Assembly (NCBI GenBank): GCA_020746875.1 | Contig: JAGTJL010000030.1 | Coordinates: 372,001 to 436,000 of the forward strand | From: Rhexocercosporidium sp. MPI-PUGE-AT-0058 | Lineage: Eukaryota > Ascomycota > Leotiomycetes > Helotiales | Reading direction: 5' to 3' | DNA: 64,000 bases | Part shown: positions 61,431-64,000 of the stretch, one piece after another | Layout of the letters: each line of letters starts with the position of its first letter | Position numbering within the stretch: position 1 is the first letter of the stretch | Notes under the pieces: generated by a model | What the model saw: only the letters and a program-made list of their open reading frames with translations | What the model was told of the DNA's origin: nothing | Databases searched by the model: none | Translations under genes and position numbers: made by a program

Positions 61431-64000
61431 AATATTCTTCGTAAGATTATAAAATCTGCAGATTCCTTTTATACGATTAAAAGCGAAGGTGCTTCTGATA
61501 GCGAATTGCCTTAAAGCACTCGCGATAATAATAATAAGGAATCTTCTTATATTTATAATTAGCCCGTTTATACTCGTGAAAAAAAAAGCAAAACTATAGC
61601 TTAAACTAAAAATAATCTAAATATATCCGATTATATAACGGATAATATAATCTTTTCTGTCCTTAATACTGATATTAATCTTGCAGCTTTAAGTATATTT
61701 ACCGAAGAACAGATCGCTCAGAAGCAGCGCGAGCTCGAAGAGCATATGCGCTTATTAATTAAGTCTAAAGTCAAGGACACTCGTACGAAAACGCGGCTCG
61801 CTTATTATGAGAATAATCTTGCTAGACTTCGCCGCTTTCAGATAATCTCCGTCGCTTATACGAATATAATAAGTAAATAATATACGATTAAAAAAAGCTT
61901 TTAACGAACTTATAATGCAATATTAAATTCTATTATTACTACTTTAATAAAGGACTTTAGGTCACTTCTAGTAGAGCGCAATCTTAATTTAAAGTTAGAA
62001 GCTAACTTGCCTGGCCTGCAGTACCCGCTTAATAAGGATGCTATTAGGCTTAGGACTTTGCCGGCTTCGGGATACCCCCGAGAAATAACTATATTACTTA
62101 CGGCAAATCACGTAACTTATAAATTTAAAATAATATTATTAACGTATTTAAATCTAGACGCTTATATTCTATTAGAATATACTACGGCTTAAGCGAAAGA
62201 TAAGCGCGACCGTAAGAAATACTTTACGATTATAATCCTTAAAAAATATAAAAGAAAGAATTTCGAAAGCTTGCGAAATTAGAAAAATACTTAAAAAGAG
62301 ATCTTTAAAGCTCGCTTATATAATTATAATACGCATGCGAATCGAGTACGCGTCGTAGCCGCAAATATAGAAGGCGATTTATTAACTTATTAAAGTGATG
62401 CGAAGCAAACTATAACTAGACTCGAAAGTATCTTATTAATATAGAACCTGTTTATCGACTTCTTAAAAGGGCTTTATGCTTCTAAAGAAACTCGAAGTGC
62501 TAAGGTTATCAAAAATATTAAGCGGTTCTGCTAGCAACCAGGCGAGTTTATTCAAGCGATATACCGACGGTTTATTATATTTATTAAAGACCGTAATACT
62601 CGGATATCTGATAATAATATTATTATTAACTTTCGTGAAATAATTACGTATATACTAATAGCGTAATAAATTAACTCTTACGCTTTCATGAACTTTCTTA
62701 ATACTTATTAATAATAAAAGAAACTAGTTAACAATATTAAGTCTTTTATTAAAAGAACTTAAAAAATATCCTTTAATATACCGAAAGTTAAATATAATAA
62801 AAGCGGAAGCAGATAAAGTAATAATAATCCTAAGAATAGCGGATCTCGCAAGAGAAGCTGTGAAAAATATTCTAAGGATAATAATAAGAAGCGCGCACTT
62901 AATAGCGCCTTTTCAGCTTCCGGTTCCCGACCTTTTAATAAAAGTAGAAATAATAAGAAAAAGAATTATATTAAAAGTATTATATCTTACCGCTTTTATA
63001 AGTAAGAAGATTATTAATTTAAGAACTGTAATTATCTTAAGTTCGTATAATAAGCGCAAAATAATTCTTAAAAGCTAAAAGTAAAAGAATATTTTAAAAT
63101 AATAAAAAAAACCCTTTTAATAAAAAAGAAGATATATATTATTATACGCGCTAAAGAATAGAAGCCGTCTAATACCGGAAAAAATACGAGAAAAAGTAAT
63201 ATTAAATCTTAAGCGTCGAAAGCTTAAGGGATATTCTTAGACGCTTATATATTTCTGCAGGATTAAAGCAACCCGAGATAAGTACGAATGCGTTACTTAA
63301 TAATTTAATAGATAATAGCTCAGATTATAATTTCTTTAATAAATATAAAGCTAAGCTATAAGGATTTCTCTTTTTATTTAAATATAATTAAGAGTTTGTA
63401 ATATTTAATAAGTATCGGTTCCGAGTAATTAATACTTATAACTTATATATAATAATATAAGACGATTATAAAATCTCAAGAACTTTTCGAGAAAGATTTT
63501 ATAATTATAAAGATTTAAAGTATAATATAATTCTCGGAATAAAGTTCCTTGAATATAAGAGCGCCGGGTATTACGATTAGAAACTTAAGAAATAAGCTTA
63601 TGCTTTAATTTAAGACGAGATCTAGATCGTAATAATAAAAGAGTTTGCTAATACTTTTAATACTGATCCTAAAACGGTACTTTATATTATATTTATATCC
63701 TAATCCGACTATAATTATCCGAAGAATTTAGAATCGTATAAGTATTTAAAGTAATCGTAGGATATTTATCTTAATACCGGCGTCGCAAACCCGTCGCAGG
63801 TATTAATTATTCAGCTGAAAACTCCTAAACCGATACTTCTCTTAAATTAGCTTGCAAATATAGCAGATATATACGATAATAATCCGCTAATTACTTTCCT
63901 TAAAGAATAAGTTGGATTCGAGTATATTATCGATACTAACGTATTACTTCCGTATAGCTTTTTTTATAACTTTTCCGAATTATAACTCGCCGCGCTTCGG
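61431..64000 (+). mobile_element. Ty3/Gypsy element F, 5' part, runs off the window
   Basis: Downstream of LTR-B a Gag-like frame is readable with few breaks at 61680-61880 (FTEEQIAQKQRELEEHMRLL; ARLRRFQIISVAYT) and to about 62190. A capsid-like part follows (FLKGLYASKETRSAKVIKNI, 62460-62530), then a knuckle remnant near 62984-63030 (SYRFYK, stop, EDY, stop, FKNC), a protease-side segment (YNIILGIKFLEYKSAGYYD, about 63520) and, at the window end, the pre-RT linker (LPYSFFYNFSEL). The reverse transcriptase lies beyond base 64000. LTR-B is probably its 5' LTR. Confidence 0.7.

Overview
This window comes from a filamentous ascomycete (Pezizomycotina). The genes carry many 45-80 bp introns with GTANGT/YAG borders and CTRAC-type branch sites. 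The families are typically fungal: PAN1, MFS, DUF3435, FunK1, LysM/CBM18, BTB and a NB-ARC/TPR NLR. Large blocks are AT-rich wrecks of LTR retrotransposons whose mutations are almost all C-to-T or G-to-A, the signature of repeat-induced point mutation (RIP). I suspect Leotiomycetes from general protein character, but the sequence does not prove it.

Layout. (1) 1-8.4 kb is a core-like segment with healthy genes: the 3' end of PAN1, a decayed MYND-finger gene on the minus strand, a seven-exon MFS transporter, a 768 bp AT-rich element with terminal inverted repeats and TA target duplication, and a two-exon short-chain dehydrogenase. (2) 8.9-19.4 kb is a nest of RIP-mutated retroelements: a plus-strand Ty3/Gypsy copy with paired 202 bp LTRs (8979-15710), flanked by fragments of a second LTR family in opposite orientations, then minus-strand Gag/protease remnants. 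(3) 20.66-23.63 kb is a hAT element with an exact 8 bp target duplication. (4) 24-38 kb holds accessory genes at various stages of decay: a small secreted peptide, a DUF3435 tyrosine-recombinase-like gene (the family of Starship captains), a FunK1 kinase remnant, a probable fusion of an HD-domain deoxynucleotidase with a nucleotide-kinase-like domain, a degenerate repeat gene, and a LysM plus multi-CBM18 secreted protein. (5) 38.5-44.2 kb is one long decayed gene that joins a NucA/NucB nuclease domain, a GH55 glucanase-like double beta-helix and a Cys-rich C-terminal domain. (6) 44.6-54 kb has an intact hypothetical gene, a possible HET fragment, AT-rich sequence with a 148 bp MITE, a BTB gene and a NB-ARC/TPR NLR. 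(7) 54.8-64 kb has at least two more RIP-destroyed Gypsy elements, one with a chromodomain, running off the window.

A common thread in 26-54 kb is that several accessory genes keep their splice sites and reading phase but carry isolated TAA/TAG codons, mostly where Gln (CAA/CAG) or Trp (TGG) is expected. That fits light RIP on otherwise recently functional genes. The LysM/CBM18 gene and the NucA/NucB-GH55 gene are divergent neighbours, both predicted to act on cell walls or nucleic acids outside the cell. With the NLR, BTB, FunK1 and possible HET genes the region looks like an accessory interaction/self-recognition island rather than a metabolic cluster.
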